The translations under genes were made by a program, and so were the position numbers. Under the pieces are notes generated by a model, which made no database searches, was not told the DNA's origin, and saw nothing but the letters and a program-made list of their open reading frames with translations. This document shows, one piece after another, positions 4,695-6,843 of a DNA stretch of 6,843 nucleotides. Within the stretch, counting starts at the first letter, position 1. Each line of letters opens with the position of its first letter. Source of the DNA: Fidelibacterota bacterium (lineage in GTDB: Bacteria; Bipolaricaulota; Bipolaricaulia; UBA7950; UBA9294). The stretch lies in NCBI GenBank assembly GCA_024278395.1, contig JAJRTG010000053.1:1-6843 (forward strand). The letters run 5' to 3'.

Positions 4695-6843
4695 ATGAGA
4701 CGGTTAGGTTTATGGTTCTTTTTATTTTTGGTCGTGGGGGTCGTCGGACTGCAGGCCGTGGCCGCAGGGAGCGTATCCCTCAACGTGAAGATCGATCCGG
4801 AGGCCCGGCTGATCTCCGGGACCGAGGAATTGACGTTCACTCCGGACGGTTCCCGGGTTTACTTCATTCTCCTTGCCAACCTCGACCGGGAGGTGAATCC
4901 CTACCTGAACGATCGGGCGATCGATCAGGTCTATCCGGACGGGTTCGATCCGTCCTGGACCACGGTCGAGGCGGTGGAGATGGTGCAGAGCGACGGGAAG
5001 GTCGCGCTCCCGTTCAGGCTCCTCTCTATGCCCCCGGAGTTTCAGACCTACTCGTTGAAGGAGACCGTGCTGGCCCTCGATCTTCCGCGGAGCGGAACCG
5101 AGGTCACCCTTCGGCTTCGCTTCTCCACCCTCGTTCCCCGTCGGGCCGGGCCCGATCAGACGGAGAACGAGGGGGTGATCACCTGGCGGTTCGGGTGGGC
5201 GCCGCTTCCGCTCCTTCCCCAGTCCGATTGGTCTGATGCTGACGGAGTCCTCCGGTACACCGGGGAGGGGACGTATCCGCTCCTCATCCCGGCGTTGCGC
5301 TACTCCGGGACGATCAGGGTCCCGACCGGGTACACCCTGGTCTGCGGCACGGACTACGTGGAGCCGACGGAGGGGGAGGATGAGGACGTCTACGAGCTCA
5401 AGAACGAGTCGGAGACGCGGGGGATCGCGTTCGCGCTCTCGAAGGACTACGAGAGCTTCTCCCTCCAGATGGGCGCCACCACGATCGAGGTCGGCTACCT
5501 ACCCGGACACGATGAGGAGGCGCGCCTGTTCGCGACGTACGCCCGCGACATCCTGCGGGAGTACGAGGCCCGGTTCGGTCCCTACCCGCGCAAGCGGCTC
5601 GTTATCGCGGAGGATCCGAACCGCGACGGCACCTCCATGGCCGCCGACGGGATCATCTTCATCTCGAGCTTCTACTTCACCCACCGGAACGTCACTCTCC
5701 CCGGGATCCTCAACCGGCTCGACGAGTTCGTCCTCGCCCACGAGATCGCCCATCAGTGGTGGGGGATCGGGGTCGGGGTGGACATGAACGCCGGGAACTG
5801 GCTCTCCGAGGGGCTCGCCCAGTACTCGGCCGTCTCCTACTTCGAGGGCAAGTACGGGGCGACCGGGCCTAACCTGTTCCCGGAGTTCGGGAAGGGGGTC
5901 GTGGAGAACTTCATCAAGTCCCAGTTCGGGTTCCTGAACCTGCGCGAGCACCAGATCGAGCTTCCCTACATCCTCAACCTGGAGAGGGGGTTCGACGAGC
6001 CCCTCGTGGAGCCGCTCGCCTCGGTTAAGTACGAGAACGCAAGCGTGGTTCGCATCTACGACAAGGGATACCTCGTGATGCGGGATATCGAATCCTACCT
6101 CGGAGGCCGGGAGCGCTTCGATGCGGCCCTGCGGACCGCGGCCGGTCGGTACATGCACGGGGAGATGAGCGTCGAGGCGTTTGAGCGGCTGCTCGGTGAG
6201 TCCTCGTCGAGGGTCCTTCGTCCGCTGTTCGAGACGTGGGTGTACGGCGACGGTACGGTCGATTACGGGGTGAAGATCCTGTCCCGCGTCCGCACCAAGG
6301 ACGGCTACAAGACGACGGTGACGGTATCCCGCGACGGGGGGATCCCCCGGCCGGTGGTGGTCGAGGCGATCCTTCGGGATGGAAAGACGGTTCGAAGGAC
6401 ATGGGACGGGGAGAATCTTCAGGATACGCTGACCTTTACTACCCAGGAGCCCGTATCCCGGGTGACGATCGATCCGGATCATCTCATCCCGGACCGCGAC
6501 CGGCTGAACAACAACGCCCCGGTGAAGTTCGTCGTGGCGGCGAAGGAGAACTCGTTCCCGCTCGACGCCTACCTGATCCGGCCCGATCCGGTCTCACAGG
6601 GGGTCACGATAAGCTACCTCGATCGGATGCAGATCCGGATCGAGCAGGGGATGGCGGCCGCCCGGATCGCGATCGGCCGGAGCCACTATATCTCCCTCTC
6701 CGCGAAGCTGCAGAAGGGCGACCTCGACGCCACGGCGAGCTACACCTACCTCTCGTTCTCCCGACTGGAGACCGGCTCCCCGGGGACGTTCTGGGCTCCG
6801 ACCCTCTCGTTCACCGTCGGGGCGCGGCGGATGGTGACGGACG
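4695..6843 (+). CDS. Secreted M1-family zinc metallopeptidase with a beta-rich C-terminal extension (3' end beyond the window)
   Basis: The frame is open from 4695 to the right edge: 716 codons plus one base, with no stop. A Sec signal peptide is visible: two arginines, a hydrophobic run (4-19), then AVAA (21-24) as the likely cleavage site, and no lipobox cysteine. The N-terminal beta domain includes IDPEARLISGTEELTF. The catalytic domain has the full M1 zinc site HEIAHQWWG (H349, E350, H353), exactly 18 residues, then E372 in NWLSEGLAQYSA. IYDKG (Y455) matches the catalytic-tyrosine YEKG motif, and the helical stretch after it resembles M1 enzymes. The GAMEN region is divergent: SMAADGIIFIS (314-324) has alanines where the exopeptidase glutamate is expected. 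After about residue 520 comes a beta-rich region, and from about 620 short alternating polar/hydrophobic strands resembling an outer-membrane barrel. It should act on peptides outside the cytoplasm, possibly anchored to the outer membrane. The class is confident; substrate and barrel are inference. Confidence 0.87.
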   Translation, partial: MRRLGLWFFLFLVVGVVGLQAVAAGSVSLNVKIDPEARLISGTEELTFTPDGSRVYFILLANLDREVNPYLNDRAIDQVYPDGFDPSWTTVEAVEMVQSDGKVALPFRLLSMPPEFQTYSLKETVLALDLPRSGTEVTLRLRFSTLVPRRAGPDQTENEGVITWRFGWAPLPLLPQSDWSDADGVLRYTGEGTYPLLIPALRYSGTIRVPTGYTLVCGTDYVEPTEGEDEDVYELKNESETRGIAFALSKDYESFSLQMGATTIEVGYLPGHDEEARLFATYARDILREYEARFGPYPRKRLVIAEDPNRDGTSMAADGIIFISSFYFTHRNVTLPGILNRLDEFVLAHEIAHQWWGIGVGVDMNAGNWLSEGLAQYSAVSYFEGKYGATGPNLFPEFGKGVVENFIKSQFGFLNLREHQIELPYILNLERGFDEPLVEPLASVKYENASVVRIYDKGYLVMRDIESYLGGRERFDAALRTAAGRYMHGEMSVEAFERLLGESSSRVLRPLFETWVYGDGTVDYGVKILSRVRTKDGYKTTVTVSRDGGIPRPVVVEAILRDGKTVRRTWDGENLQDTLTFTTQEPVSRVTIDPDHLIPDRDRLNNNAPVKFVVAAKENSFPLDAYLIRPDPVSQGVTISYLDRMQIRIEQGMAAARIAIGRSHYISLSAKLQKGDLDATASYTYLSFSRLETGSPGTFWAPTLSFTVGARRMVTD

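Noticed and set aside
4712..5787. Two consecutive plus-strand open frames (4712-5236 and 5236-5787) that could be taken for genes or a frameshifted gene
   Set aside because: They are Arg/Ser/Gly/Pro-rich out-of-frame readings of the metallopeptidase gene, whose own frame is continuous from 4695 to the window end with no stop. No frameshift is needed.
5499..6482. Minus-strand open frame (327 codons) antisense to the metallopeptidase
   Set aside because: No motifs and a biased composition. The opposite strand carries HEXXH-18-E in frame.

Overview
The window is GC-rich bacterial chromosome with tightly packed genes and ordinary bacterial signals: AGGAGG-type ribosome binding sites, sigma70-like promoters, and GTG starts beside ATG. 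It looks like a housekeeping locus, with no sign of a mobile element, CRISPR array, tRNA or rRNA. An M1-type metallopeptidase with a signal peptide appears to run into an outer-membrane-barrel-like C-terminus, which suggests a two-membrane (diderm) cell. The GC-rich code, the methionine-poor Ffh M domain and the gene content would suit a thermophilic or deep-branching diderm lineage such as Bipolaricaulota (Acetothermia). That placement is a guess and cannot be settled from this sequence.

Left half, minus strand, read from about 3290 down to 1: accB (biotin carboxyl carrier protein), accC (biotin carboxylase), ffh (signal recognition particle GTPase), then the first 25 codons of rpsP (ribosomal protein S16), which runs off the left edge. 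accB and accC overlap by a GTGA junction. ffh follows accC after 57 bases and probably has its own promoter, whose -35 box covers the accC stop codon. The ffh-rpsP order is a widespread bacterial arrangement. Together these genes cover the first step of fatty acid synthesis, co-translational membrane targeting, and ribosome assembly.

Centre, 3269-3392: a short divergent intergenic region. It holds an AT-rich perfect 16-base palindrome with candidate promoters in both directions, and is the only obvious place for shared control of the two arms.

Right half, plus strand: a CNNM/CBS/CorC-HlyC membrane protein (putative divalent cation transporter or channel), followed after 15 bases by a long secreted M1-family zinc metallopeptidase-like gene. 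The second gene is open to the right edge (716 codons visible). It keeps the full zinc site and the catalytic tyrosine, but the glutamate of the exopeptidase GAMEN motif seems to be lost, and about 200 residues of beta-rich sequence follow the catalytic part. This gene is the least ordinary item in the window. The long open frames antisense to these genes are judged to be GC-driven shadows.
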